A DNA stretch of 64,000 nucleotides, taken from NCBI GenBank assembly GCA_963573305.1, contig OY754329.1:77958576-78022575 (forward strand), given 5' to 3'. The notes beneath the pieces are model-generated. The model saw nothing but the letters and a program-made list of their open reading frames with translations, was not told the DNA's origin and did no database searches. How positions within the stretch are numbered: position 1 is the first letter of the stretch; the number at the start of each line of letters is the position of its first letter. Made by a program: the position numbers and the translations under genes. This stretch comes from Pyrrhosoma nymphula. Lineage: Eukaryota > Arthropoda > Insecta > Odonata > Coenagrionidae. Shown piece by piece: positions 1-10,569 of this stretch.

Positions 1-1210
1 TTCAGACAGGGATTTTAAGTTCCCTTGATGGGTACGGGAACACCTGATTCCGAATTACTAAAGGAGTTCGAATGCTGCTCTAGTCTAAGATGCGACCTGA
101 CCTGCGACAATGTAACACGACGTAAATTCAATTAAATTAAGGCATTTTTTAACTTGAAGTATTTTTAAACCATTTAGATTTAAGTTCAAAAATTCCCCAC
201 AGGAAAATTCATTCGTCTTCACCGCGACCTGAACGCAAGATGGCTAAGGGAACACCTGATTCCAAATGATTAAAGCAACTCAGTACTTGTGTGAGGTATA
301 TACATTCTCAGTTGTCACAGCGATGGGGAGGATCAAATTATTGCGATGACTTGAGTAATGGCCATCATGAAAAAATGCAATATTCATTTCAAAATGCAAT
401 AGCTTTTAAGAATTCAAAATCATCGAAATTAAATAATAGCTTAACTTGATTGAACTTTCAAATTCGATCGTTTGTCATACTTTTTAAAGTGACACTCTTT
501 TTAAATTTATAAAAACACCTTTGGTTCATGACGCTTTACTTGATTTTGTACTTGATACACATTAAATTTTTACGCATGATGCCTCCTCTAAAGGTGTGGG
601 AGGGCAACGTAGTAAATGTCAGTTTTTTGCTAGTATCATAAAGCAGTTAGTATCAGTACAAGTGAATAATATAAACATAGAAATGTTTCATGGTTTCTAG
701 TACCCTTAGACACAAATAATTTACGTGGTTAAGTACCCTCACAACAAACGCAATTGACATCAAAGAATTCACGAACACGATAGTACTGTTTGCCGATCAG
801 AAATTCTTTAAATTGACATTTAAATTTTGGGATGGATCCTATTGCTTTAACGTTTGGGGGTAGGTTATTGAAGATGACTGAAGCTGCATGATGGAGTCAT
901 TTTGTGACAGTGAGGGATGATAATGTTTTGTATGAAAGTTGTTATTGCTACGTGTATGGTATCGGTGGATTTGTTTGTTTATATGGAAACTGAGGGGGTT
1001 TCCGTTGACAAAGAGAGCACAATGGAATATGAACAATTGTACAAGGAAGGTAGAGTTAATAAATTACACATTTGATAAAGAGGACGACCAGACACTGCTA
1101 TATGAAACGAAAGCATAAGGCCGAGAACAGTCTATCTGCATCCGATTTAACATTCTCTCAATAAGATAGTGATAACATTGCATATTTTTTGTATTTATAA
1201 CATTATATGG
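1..1210. other. Non-coding stretch with a short direct repeat
   Basis: No gene is recognisable here. A segment of about 36 bases beginning gggaacacctgattcc occurs at 37-72 and again at 248-283 in the same orientation with a few differences. A looser relative (cggaacacaatgttccgaat) lies near 25,333-25,352, so this may be a dispersed repeat. The rest is AT-rich unique-looking sequence. Confidence 0.5.
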
Positions 1211-1211
1211 T

Positions 1212-1216
<5 letters not shown>

Positions 1217-1294
<78 letters not shown>
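1217..1294. repeat. (TA)39 microsatellite
   Basis: An uninterrupted TA dinucleotide tract of 78 bases. Open frames across it on both strands give only Tyr-Ile repeats and are not genes. Confidence 0.97.
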
Positions 1295-1298
<4 letters not shown>

Positions 1299-1498
1299 TT
1301 CCAGGAGAATCACTCGGGTGATAAATATACAATATGCCAAGAGGGTGGCCGATAAAAATATACACACGGAAAAAAGAACACTTACAAATAAAAACTTCCG
1401 ATATTTCGGTGAAGACTAGCTCCACCTTTCTCAAGGTTTAAAGTAGGAATGAAGAAAAGGAGAGAGATTGAGGTATGGGAGGGGAAAGAGGGGGAGAC

Positions 1499-1568
1499 GA
1501 AGGTGTAAGAGGGGAAGGAGGGGAAAGAGGGAGAGAGGAAGGTGTAAGAGGGGAAGGAGGGGAAAGAC
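1499..1568 (+). repeat. G-rich 39-bp minisatellite with quadruplex-type G runs
   Basis: Two near-identical copies of a 39-base unit start at 1499 and 1538 (gaaggtgtaagaggggaagg...). A related G/A-rich flank extends back to about 1455. The strand carries repeated runs of three to five G separated by short A-rich spacers, a pattern that can form G-quadruplexes. It lies directly between two long TA tracts. Confidence 0.85.

Positions 1569-1569
<1 letters not shown>

Positions 1570-1638
<69 letters not shown>
1570..1638. repeat. (TA)n microsatellite, second tract
   Basis: An uninterrupted TA tract of 69 bases, separated from the first tract by about 275 bases that include the G-rich minisatellite. 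Apparent frames across it are Tyr-Ile artefacts. Confidence 0.97.
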
Positions 1639-1642
<4 letters not shown>

Positions 1643-2310
1643 AGGTAATAAAATGTAGTACCAGCAAATTTCCCCTTTCAATTTTAGAGCTATTTACGAA
1701 GAATTGCAAAAATATATGGAAAAATTGGTTAGTTAGATCGTTGTTCGCGTATGAGTACAATATTTAATAGGCTGGGAAAAGTAATAACTAAAAATGTTTA
1801 TTCATTGAATAACCTGCGTATCAATTGTGTTCATCAAAACTGCCTTAATTTTAGCTCACGACATTTTAGGCATGCTATCTACAGTAGCAATTAAAAAAAA
1901 TTTCAAGCGTAAAGTTTTGGATTCTTCATTTGCTTTGACTAATTTAGCAGCTATTCAATTTTCTTAACGGAAAAAAATCGATAATTAATAAGGAAAAGCT
2001 ACAGCCTGCTACAATGAACTAGAACACCAATGTTTTTTCTCCTCCTCCAAACGCAATTTGTTAGATCATCGAACCCCGTATCTCGGTTCCTGTGGTTACC
2101 CCGAAATAAATATGATACTGTTGATCTTTATTGCTTGACCATAACGGAAAATGTGATGAAAAATGAGGGAATAAACACGGAATTTACGACTAATACTATT
2201 GATTTGTTACTCTTGGATCATACCTCTCCGAGTCTCCACTAGCATAATGGGGTCGGTTAATTCTCTAAACGTGATGAATATCGCATGCGAAAACAACAGA
2301 TTAGGTTTCG

Positions 2311-3611
2311 TTGAAGTATCGAATGCTACACCACCACCTGAAATTTTTTTCTATGGCTATGACATACGGGCAAGGTGTGACTCTCAACAACGCTGAAACG
2401 ATGGAACTATGCGATAACATTGTGATTTTCGAATACGATAATTATTACGAGCTTCAAGAGTTGTCCCACAAGTTTCGTGGAGACTCGGGGAAGAGGAGTC
2501 TACCGGATGAGGTAGGTTTAAATGGAATGGAGTAAAAATACTCGAAATATTTACAGGCCCAGGTCATCTCAGCATACAGCCTACCCTCACCCCGTCCTAT
2601 CTTCATCGCAGACCATCCTCTTCCTTCCCCGCTTATCCAATATCATGGCCATCAGCTTCCCTTACTCCATCATTACTTTTTCTAACCACCCACTTTGCCT
2701 TCTCCTAATCTCCTCTAAAAGTTTCCTATCCTCATCCACCCTACCAAGCACTCCCCCTTTTTGTCTTCCTTTCCATCTACTGCATCTTCTCCATTCTTCT
2801 CCACACCCGTATCTTGAACGCCTGCTGTCTATTTTCGTCCTCCTTTCTCAGATTTCACGTTTTTGCACAATACAACGCTACACTCCATGCAACAAACTTT
2901 GCCTATCTTTTATTAACATTATTACAAACTTCCTCGTCGTTAATTCACTCCTATTTGTGAATGCTTCCTTTACTTTATCCTTTTAATATCTTTACTACTA
3001 TTTGTCTTGCCGATTACTTGTCCATTTTTCTCAGGCGTATAGGTATAGCAGAACTTGGTGGCACTCTTCAGAGGAGAATCAGAGGTCAGTAAGGATAAAA
3101 CAATCGAGGATGAGTGGACAAATGTGTTGAAGGACTTCCAGAGGGACCTCTGGATGCACCCTCGGTCACTATATCCCACCTCTCTTGAATGCTTTCCTGT
3201 CCCTTACGTAATGCTCTTCACACGCAAGTGCCACCAAGTTTCGCTACACCTATACTACTCAAGTAATTTAATTGTTCTACCTGCTACATTTTGTATCCTA
3301 TTTTTATCACCAGAATTGCAGGTTAAGTAAATAGAAGATAACAAACTTTCTATTTCTATAGGTATTTCTTACGTGCCTTATACCCTATTTCTCAGGTGCC
3401 ATACGAGCAGCTATGGATGGATTACTCACCTGAAAATAACGACTTTGACGAGAAATGCAGGAAAAGAGTTCCGCAGAGCAGAGTTCAAGAGGCAGGCACC
3501 GTTCCCAACACTAACTTCTGTACTGTGAATTATGAGACAATCCCGTTCTACTATCACGAGAATCTGTATTTTCTTCCGAAATTTTCATGCTTTGTGATTC
3601 ATTTTGAATAG
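2311..3611 (+). CDS. Possible remnant of an unrecognised multi-exon gene
   Basis: I do not recognise this protein. An open segment from about 2311 encodes an acidic stretch (NNAETMELCDNIVIFEYDNY) and reaches gatgag|gtaggt at 2510, a good 5' splice site in phase 0. Two later segments follow acceptor-like sites. One starts near 3035 after tttttctcag (or near 3049 after tatag) and could end at gag|gtcagtaagg near 3085. The other starts at 3396 after tatttctcag and stays open, in one frame, to 3611. Phase-compatible joins exist, but two different reading frames could be joined, so the model is ambiguous. The putative first intron contains an antisense LINE remnant, which is unremarkable for an intron. 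No transcript evidence is available, and chance open frames remain quite possible. Confidence 0.15.
2560..2990 (-). mobile_element. Non-LTR retrotransposon remnant, RT C-terminal region
   Basis: Read on the minus strand in shifting frames, this matches the C-terminal part of arthropod non-LTR retrotransposon polyproteins. Recognisable pieces, in order, are LRKEDENRQQAFK, a VWRRMEK segment, a DEDRKLL-like segment and a GKRGRGR-like basic run near the C-terminus. Several frameshifts and stops break it, so it is a dead 5'-truncated copy. It sits between the open segments described at 2311-3611. Confidence 0.75.
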
Positions 3612-3619
3612 AGAAATCA

Positions 3620-4870
3620 TTTGGTATTATCCACAATATAATAACAAATAATTTACCTAGTGAAAATGCATTGCATTTTGTAATGCAATGCAACATGCAC
3701 ATTTTTCTTCGGTTGTTTATCATTTTCTCTGGTTAAGAGCCATGCCTTAAACAAAGTTTCTTTTTCATTTGTTAGCCATGCCTTCTTGATTGATTTACCA
3801 ACTGAATTGATCTGATGAAATGGGAGAGTATCTTCTCTGCATAAAACTAATCGCAATAAAAGTCATTTATCCCGACGAAGAACGAAACGTTTCTTTTTTG
3901 TCACCAAAGTCATAAAGAGTGAAGTTGGGAGGGACTCAACGGTATCATCACACTGCAATCCAGCCATTTGAGGTGTGGTTACTACTCGTGAGAATGGCTG
4001 GTTTCATGCTAGCTCTCAACTTAAAACTCCGTTAAAAATTTAAATAACTCATTACAATGTCGTATGAAAGGCATAAAAACTCATGACAACATTTTTCCTT
4101 GGCAATGAATAAACCTATCATCGAATCAGAATCCATGAAACATTAATGAAAGCAAGAGCAGCTTTATTCCTATAAAACTGTCACATGAAGCGACAAACGA
4201 ATGACACACTGGGAAAAATGCCATTAAATGATAAAAAAGCAGCTTAAATTCATGTAGACAGCAAAAGAGTATTAGAAAGTACACACAATATTTATAAAAT
4301 GATATGATTCCAAATAGAAATGAAGCCGTTAAGTTAACTGTTACCGTTTTAAAGGGTTCGAATAAATCTTTTCTTCAATGAAAATAAACAGTCTGGTGTC
4401 ATAACGATATGGCCATTACCCAATGCATGACAGTCAAATCGTAGTAAAAGTCAAAATTCGTAAGAGTTTTCACATCAAACTGATAGACGGTAGATCAACA
4501 AGAGTTGATGTATCCCACGTTCAGATTTTACGATAAATTTTTACTGTGAATAAAAAAGAAAAGTATAGCACCACTTTCTTTGACGTCGCATTAAAATCTT
4601 TCCATCAAAAGTTAATCAAAAAATTTACCGTAAAACCGGAGATAAAGTTATATTTATGGAAAACTGGACCAGGTGCAATAGACGTTGCATAAAAAAGTCT
4701 TTATCTTCATTGACAAAGTATGCGGCGATAAAACGATAAAAATCCCCAGTGAATGTACGAGTGTCTATGAACTCATAAATTCATGGCAATATAAAAAGTT
4801 GAGGACAATATTCAGGATGGGAACTCTCTAAGTATGGTACTACACTGTTGTAGTTTATATTTTTGTTTCA
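3620..4870. other. No recognisable feature
   Basis: AT-rich sequence with frequent stops on both strands. I saw no transposon end, RNA gene or conserved coding segment. Confidence 0.5.
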
Positions 4871-4877
4871 TATTACA

Positions 4878-4965
4878 CATCATCATCATTAGTCATTGAA
4901 ACTTAAGGTTGGTTGACTTTCATTCTGCCCTTTACCTTGTCGGTATCTTATGGTAGTTAGATCGA
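4878..4965 (-). mobile_element. LINE 3'-terminal tail
   Basis: The minus strand reads gaatgaaagtcaaccaacct, then ttcaatgactaatgatgatg. The same arrangement (gactgcagtcaacctaagga, then ttgaatgactaatga) closes the LINE copy at 44,926-45,185, so this is the 3' untranslated tail of the same or a related family, severed from its coding part. Confidence 0.6.
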
Positions 4966-4999
4966 TATATCAGTACAGATAAAATTCGACGAATAAAGA

Positions 5000-5870
5000 A
5001 AAAGATCTCATCTTTCCAATGATAGCAAAATATCAGCCACTTACAATTTCACTTTTCGAGTAATTTGCCAAAATATATTTCAGCCATTTTCCATGAGACG
5101 GGTATTGCATGCACTTCAGAGAGTCTTAATGTCAAGATTGCGGATTTTCTAACACATAGATCTCATCAGAAGTCAGTGTGTAGTTTGTATTAATTCTCAA
5201 CTGTTTTTAAATGAATCAATTACTCACCGCAGTAGTTTTTACAGAATAGCAAAAAAAAACATTTGGTAGTGAAGGCGTTTTCAGAGAACGGCAGACAGAA
5301 CAACTTATTTAGGCATATTTAGTTACTAACCGAGAATTTCAATCATATAAAACAATATTTTTGCGCCATTTATATTAAACTAGCTGAATTACCCGGCGGT
5401 GCTCGAGGTCACCCTTCTTTCATAACTCATCATATAAGAGGAGAATCGATTGAAAAAAGTGAGAAACTTCATTCTTTCGGGTATCTGATAAAATTAACTT
5501 TAACTCTCTATCCTGAGTGAAATTAGTATTAAAAAGCAAAATAATAAACCACTGGAAAAAAACCCAATGCTTAGCATTCCTAATCAGCTTAGCTAAGCAA
5601 AATGAATTTCAAATGCGTTAAAGACCAAAATTTGGCTGTCAAGGAAATATGCTATTGTTGATTTCAGTGTGAAATGTGCGTTTTTGCAGCTAAAAACGCG
5701 ATTAACTTTCACACATGAAATAAACGTGAAGTTGAATCTTCATTTGGCTGCATACCTTTATTTATTTGCAAAATTAAATTAGAAATAAGTTGTTTTCTGC
5801 TATCGGAAAAGTTACCAATAGAAAGAAAATAAAATAAAGGTTCTCATTCCTTCAATCGAATTTTGTATTT
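5000..5870. other. Mostly featureless; one repeat-like motif
   Basis: At 5381-5405 the sequence ctagctgaattacccggcgg resembles a phrase I associate with dispersed arthropod repeats, but I cannot name the family. No coding segment is evident in the rest. Confidence 0.35.
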
Positions 5871-5875
5871 CGGTC

Positions 5876-6077
5876 GATATTTTGAAATCTTAAATTATAA
5901 TTTTAATAAATTAATTTTATAATATAATTTTTTTTATATTATTTTTTATATTATATATTTATATAAATTATTTTATTTATTATATTATTATTATATTATA
6001 AATTTATAAAAATTAATTTTATAATAAATTATAATAAAATTAATTAATTAAAATTATAATAAAATTTTGAAATCTTA
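5876..6077. repeat. AT-only low-complexity block
   Basis: About 200 bases made almost entirely of A and T with many small palindromes. The phrase ttgaaatcttaaat occurs at both edges (near 5882 and 6066), as if the block expanded inside a duplicated site. Confidence 0.8.
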
Positions 6078-6170
6078 AATAATACCCCGATGTAAAGGCC
6101 AATATGTGCTGTTTTCGGTGGTTATAAAAAAAATAAAAAAAATAAATAAATAAAATATAAAATAAAAAAA
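6078..6170 (+). mobile_element. SINE 3' end with A-rich tail
   Basis: The sequence accccgatgtaaaggccaat followed by atgtgctgttttcggtggt and an A-rich tail is nearly identical, inverted, to the end of the element at 44,553-44,925. Two unrelated contexts sharing this segment, each ending in A-rich sequence, indicate a SINE-type retroposon. Only the 3' part is present here. Confidence 0.65.
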
Positions 6171-6487
6171 TTGTTTGCTTAAAAGTAAGGATTTTTTGCA
6201 ATATTTTAGCGCTTTTGAGTCATCGTCCCCATAACGACCATACTTTATTGTTTAAGTTGATATTCCGTGTATGTCCATTAACTCAATGATTCTTTGCACT
6301 AAATAAGATGTGAATGGTTTATTACAATCAATGTAAATGATAAAATTCTTCCCGTTGATATTCAACGGGCGCCTTGTATAGTGTATAGATAATTTACTTC
6401 ATGCTTCTTACAGCTGCTGAAATAAACAAAAATAAAATTCGAATATGTTTTCTACCATTACTAGGGAAAAATCTCCCACAAATCACC

Positions 6488-7035
6488 TTAAGGTGGCTGG
6501 AGCGATTTTTGTATGTGTACAGATTTGCGTGAAACTTTGCATACGTGTCCTTATTAGTAATATCTATCGATAAAAGTGAAAAAAACTTCATGCTACCGAT
6601 TTGGTTTCCTGGCAATTCAATGATATTTTAACTAGTACTCTTATGGAACACGGCATATATTTTGAAATAATTCGATTGCTTATGTACAGATTTTCTCCTA
6701 AATGCGAAATAATACGTTTCATATTATTATAATAGCTGCTAACCATAACCTATAATCAAGGTATCATGCCGAGTAGGAAAAGCGTGTTTAGATATGATTT
6801 TCTCGTAAATTTCGAATTTCGCGCCGAAAATCCAAGTCAAAACAATGCTTTAATTAAGGCGAAAATTTGATATACAACTCTTGCATCATATACATTACTG
6901 CATGGTTGGCGATTTCCAACGTATAAACTGCAGTATTTAAGTGAAAAGTGGTCCAAGAATATTTTTTTTGACTTGCTTGAAAAGTTATTAGAACGTGCCT
7001 TCAACGACTCACGATTACCGCTCCAGCCACCTTAA
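6488..7035. mobile_element. MITE with TTAA ends, 548 bp
   Basis: The element begins ttaaggtggctggagcg and ends with its exact reverse complement, and TTAA is present at both termini. A second copy of the left terminus and part of the interior is at 51,251. TTAA target use is known for piggyBac-like and Sola3 transposons, but the terminal bases GGTGGC are not the usual piggyBac type, so the superfamily is unassigned. No transposase coding is visible, consistent with a non-autonomous element. Confidence 0.8.
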
Positions 7036-7044
7036 TGCAGCTCT

Positions 7045-7330
7045 TCTGTATCACGCCCCATATTTGCTGGCCTAAGTTTCCGTCCCTCGGACTTCCTCGT
7101 GGGGATTATGTTCATAACGAGTTCGTTGTGCCCCAATGTGTGGCCCATCTGTCTTTGTCCTTGTAGACCTTGTCTTCCTGATAATACTCCCAATGGTTTT
7201 GTTCTCGAATCTTCTTCTGTACATTTGCCCTATTTCTGATCTTATCCGTCCATTTGATCTTCAGCATTCTCGTCTCTAGCTCTAAGTACCGCAAACCTCT
7301 ATTCTCTTCCGTCCCAGCTTTCCAATGATA
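7045..7330 (-). mobile_element. Non-LTR retrotransposon remnant, RT C-terminal region
   Basis: The minus strand encodes a segment containing LELETRMLKIKWTDKIRNR, like the E-x-R-x-L-x-x-x-W-x-D-K-I-R-N stretch found after the reverse-transcriptase core in many arthropod LINEs. A degenerate basic, Pro-Arg-rich segment follows. Stops interrupt it. It abuts the TTAA MITE at 7035. Confidence 0.65.
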
Positions 7331-7439
7331 TATGTTTCTGAGCCATGTGACGCAACACTTCTCACGAATGTTTTTAGGTACCTACCACCACTTTATTATT
7401 GGTAATAGATTTACTTAGAACAAAACAGTTGTTCCTTCA

Positions 7440-7812
7440 TCTTGGAATGCTTATGTTACTCTTTTTTATTAGAAATATCGTCGCAGAAAAATTCGCGAAT
7501 GCTGCAAAAAAATGAAAATGTATTTAAACGAATACAGGAACGCAAAAATAAAAGCTCAAAAAAATTGCTAGACGTTTTGGATGTCAAGTCGTCTTCATCG
7601 ATGGTAAATGACTGGTGCTCTGCTCCCTTGGAGAGGAACGGGCAGATAAATATAGTATAGGCTTGGGCGTTTATTGGGAATGATGGTGAGGGAGTTTTGG
7701 CCGTTGGGTCTTTGACCTGGCCCACAGTGGGCTGAAATCGAAAAAGCAGGCCAAAATTCAAATTGTTCTTTTTTATAACCAGAAGCCGAAACGTCGCATG
7801 GTCATTCTCCAT
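7440..7812 (-). mobile_element. 3' tail of a GIY-YIG retroelement
   Basis: The minus strand carries a segment translating to CPFLSKGAE, then a hairpin-like stretch (gatgaagacgacttgacatc) followed by caaaacgtc. The better copy at 36,781-37,345 has the same order after its GIY-YIG domain: CPF-L-PKG-TE, then a hairpin and cgaaacgtt. I infer the same family. A GIY-YIG remnant on the same strand lies at 9040-9245, upstream in the direction of reading, so the two may be parts of one interrupted insertion. Confidence 0.5.
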
Positions 7813-8063
7813 TTAATGGTGCATAACATGATGCATGCCACTTGATTCAGTTCTTACGCAATGTTAAGTACGAAAATGACGTTAAACGTCAAGTTACATC
7901 AACGGTGTTAAGCGTTTAGTATGTAAATGCCGAAGTTAAATAAAACGTGCAATATACGAGGTGTCAAACATTTGACGAATTTGGCAAAAAAACGACCGCC
8001 TTCAATTTCCTCTGAAAATCGTCGATGTCAAACTCATAAAGGACCTATTTGTGTTAAGTTAAG

Positions 8064-8275
8064 GAGTAAAATAAGGTTTTGGCCTATAGTAGGTATGCTG
8101 ATCCTTACATTATATATTTGATATTCGTTAAACTTTGAGTACTCGCATATTGTTAATGCGAAGGATAAGGAATAAAATGTGGTACCTACTGGCCAATAGC
8201 AGGCATGTTGATCTTTACGTTATTTTCGAAATTCGTTCAATGTTGAGCTTTCGTGTATTGTTAATGCAAAGGAAC
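8064..8275. repeat. Degenerate tandem duplication, about 105-bp unit
   Basis: Unit one (about 8064-8166) and unit two (about 8169-8275) share, in order, ggcc-ata-agtagg, atg(c/t)tgatc(c/t)ttac, attcgtt-aa, and tattgttaatgc(g/a)aagga. No coding function is apparent. Confidence 0.6.
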
Positions 8276-9039
8276 TGAAACAAACGGCATGCATCACCTC
8301 ATGCACCAATCAATGGACCATTCGAAGTTTCTGCTTCTTGTTAGATATGGCGGTTTAAATACCCTCAACAACTGGATATGTGCGATATTCGGAGATATGT
8401 CCTCGTTGATGGTAGCGGATGCGGATTCGTCGAGAGGTTCTATAAAGGGAACGCACATGGGGACATTAATTGTGCCAGAATTGACCTGTAATTGAAATGT
8501 TGAATGTAATGATGGCGAGCAACATTTTACTAATGTGTACACTCGAAGCTAGAGGCAATGATTAAATCGTGGAATCTGTGACTGATTTGCGCATGAAATG
8601 GATAACGTTCAGGTTGTATTGGTAATAGTAAAACGATGCATTACTTATTTGACCAGAGTTAATTCATCGCCATAATTGTTATTACCATATTTTATAACGG
8701 GAAAGATAATCATTCATCAAAATTATGTATGTGCATAATGAGGAAGAATTAACAGTTACTCACTAAAAAAAAAAATTATTTTAATTATTCGCTGAACAAC
8801 TTGTTCAGTATATCAACACCTCCGTTTTAAAATCATCCTCTCCATACCATTTAATTTCTCCATTCACAGACAACTGAAGACGGAAATGTGCAAAACATTG
8901 CAACCAGATCGTTGGAAAAATTGAACGCGTTCTAATCAGAATTACGCTTAAAATGCTTACCAGAGCAAGGAAACCGCTAGGGATTCTACCGCATGCCAGT
9001 AGATGACTTGCGACTTGGTTGTTCACATGGAAACATTTA

Positions 9040-9245
9040 CCACTAACCACTGCTTGTGGCTACTGTGGAGGCAGAAGTATAGCAAACCCAGTACAGTGTA
9101 TGAAAAACAATTGCTAAACGTTTGGTAGTGGGCGGCGCTGTGTTCGGCGATGGGGTCAAGGGAAGATGGAGATTTGGCGGACATCGGCGGACGTAATTTC
9201 GGACAGAAAGAATTCACCAATGCAGGAGAGGCGATAAACAATGTT
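9040..9245 (-). pseudogene. Degraded GIY-YIG domain fragment
   Basis: The minus-strand frame contains KSPSSLDPIAEHSAAHYQTF followed by SNCFS. The better-preserved domain at 36,781-37,176 has KTPPFLDPTPKHTAFHSQTF followed by DDCFS at the same place, a position-by-position match. The YIG-type motif upstream is not clear here and stops follow downstream, so this is a dead fragment. GIY-YIG nuclease domains of this sort are typical of Penelope-like retroelements. Confidence 0.6.
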
Positions 9246-9592
9246 TGGGGAAGACCTTAAAATCCCACCAATGTAACCTATTTTAGCGTCAAAAATCATA
9301 CTCTCTCTTCACCAACTTCATCATACGCCAAGGAAAAGTAGAAAATGTCAACTATAAACAGACTGGTTGCGATAATTTGCGAATAAAAGTTCAGATACAT
9401 CACGACGCGGAACGTGCTTTGGAAAGAAATGATGTGCATAATCAAAAATTATAACTATAGCAATTACAGAGGAGTTGCGTCACTAAATTATAAATATTAT
9501 TGCGCGCGTTGAATTATAAAAAAACGTCCAGTTATAAAATCTAGTGGACTTGAGCTCTACGGCCTCTTAATGTAGCAAGTTTAAAAAATCTT

Positions 9593-9636
9593 CAATGGCC
9601 TTAATAAATTATGGCCGTAATTTATTACGGCCATTG
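9593..9636. repeat. Inverted repeat, 19-bp arms
   Basis: Arms at 9593-9611 and 9618-9636 are complementary with one mismatch around a 6-base spacer. It could fold as a hairpin. No adjacent gene suggests a role. Confidence 0.75.
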
Positions 9637-9649
9637 GGGATTATTGTTA

Positions 9650-10510
9650 AAACTTGGAACGTCAAAATATAAAGTAATGTAAACAATTCGAAAAGAAATG
9701 TTACACATAATCAAGAATCCTAAGTATAGGTTTTAATGCTCGGGATATAGTTTTTGAACGCCTTGCAAGATCATCTCCAACCTCCTACTGTGAGCCATAG
9801 CGCTCTTCGCCTAGACTAAACCAAAAACAGACGCTGGGTGCTCCACCCTTCAATATTCCACACCATTAATACACTCCTCCTCATGTCCTAAATAACTTAA
9901 AATGGCCTGCGTTGTCGGATGCCTCCCAGATGATAGCTACAAATTGCAAAAAGAATTTTCCGTTAGACGAACAATAGGACCAGAAGCCTAAAAGGTGGCT
10001 AAAATGCGAAAAGTTCATTAAATTCACTTCAAAATCTCCACCTCTATAAAAAACAACAGGCATTTACAAACATGACCGTGAAAGCTTAAATAATATGTCG
10101 GTACATACTTCTAGGTTTTCGGGGACTCTTAAAACAGAATATGATATCATAAATTCAAAATTGTAGATTCGATATATCGAATTGAACTCAACTCCTACAA
10201 GAATTATGCTGTATCTATAGTGGATACATATACAGCCTACATTAAATAATTATTTTCAGCTTATTCTTTTATAAATTACTTGAGTTGTGAGACTAGTGGG
10301 GAGTTGTTTCTTTTTTAAATTATTAGTTAAATCAATTTTCTATGCTGCCCCACTTTATAACTTTTGAATTCATTATTAAAAATTACTTTTGAAAATCTTG
10401 AATAGATTTTATCAATGATTAAGTTTAATAATAAAACCTTAAAAATTTTGACTATTTAAAAAAAATTTTGAAACAGCTATTATGTCATAAAGGATTTGGT
10501 TCTTTCTCGG
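9650..10510. other. No recognisable feature
   Basis: A frame at 9902 begins MACVVGC and stays open for 30 codons, but no family is recognised. The rest is AT-rich with dense stops. Confidence 0.45.
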
Positions 10511-10520
10511 CGAATTATAT

Positions 10521-10559
10521 TAATAAATAATTCTCGGGTTTCGCGAGAATTATTCATTA
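10521..10559. repeat. Short hairpin
   Basis: Arms at 10521-10536 and 10544-10559 are nearly perfectly complementary around a 7-base loop. The arms contain ataattctcg. Confidence 0.6.
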
Positions 10560-10569
10560 AGCTATTTTG

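Noticed and set aside
1207..1767. Open frames of 70-109 codons across the TA tracts on both strands
   Set aside because: They translate the TA dinucleotide as Tyr-Ile repeats and have no independent coding content.
9902..9991. Possible zinc-binding THAP-like start (MACVVGC)
   Set aside because: The frame stops after 30 codons and the later Cys-x2-His of a THAP domain is not present.
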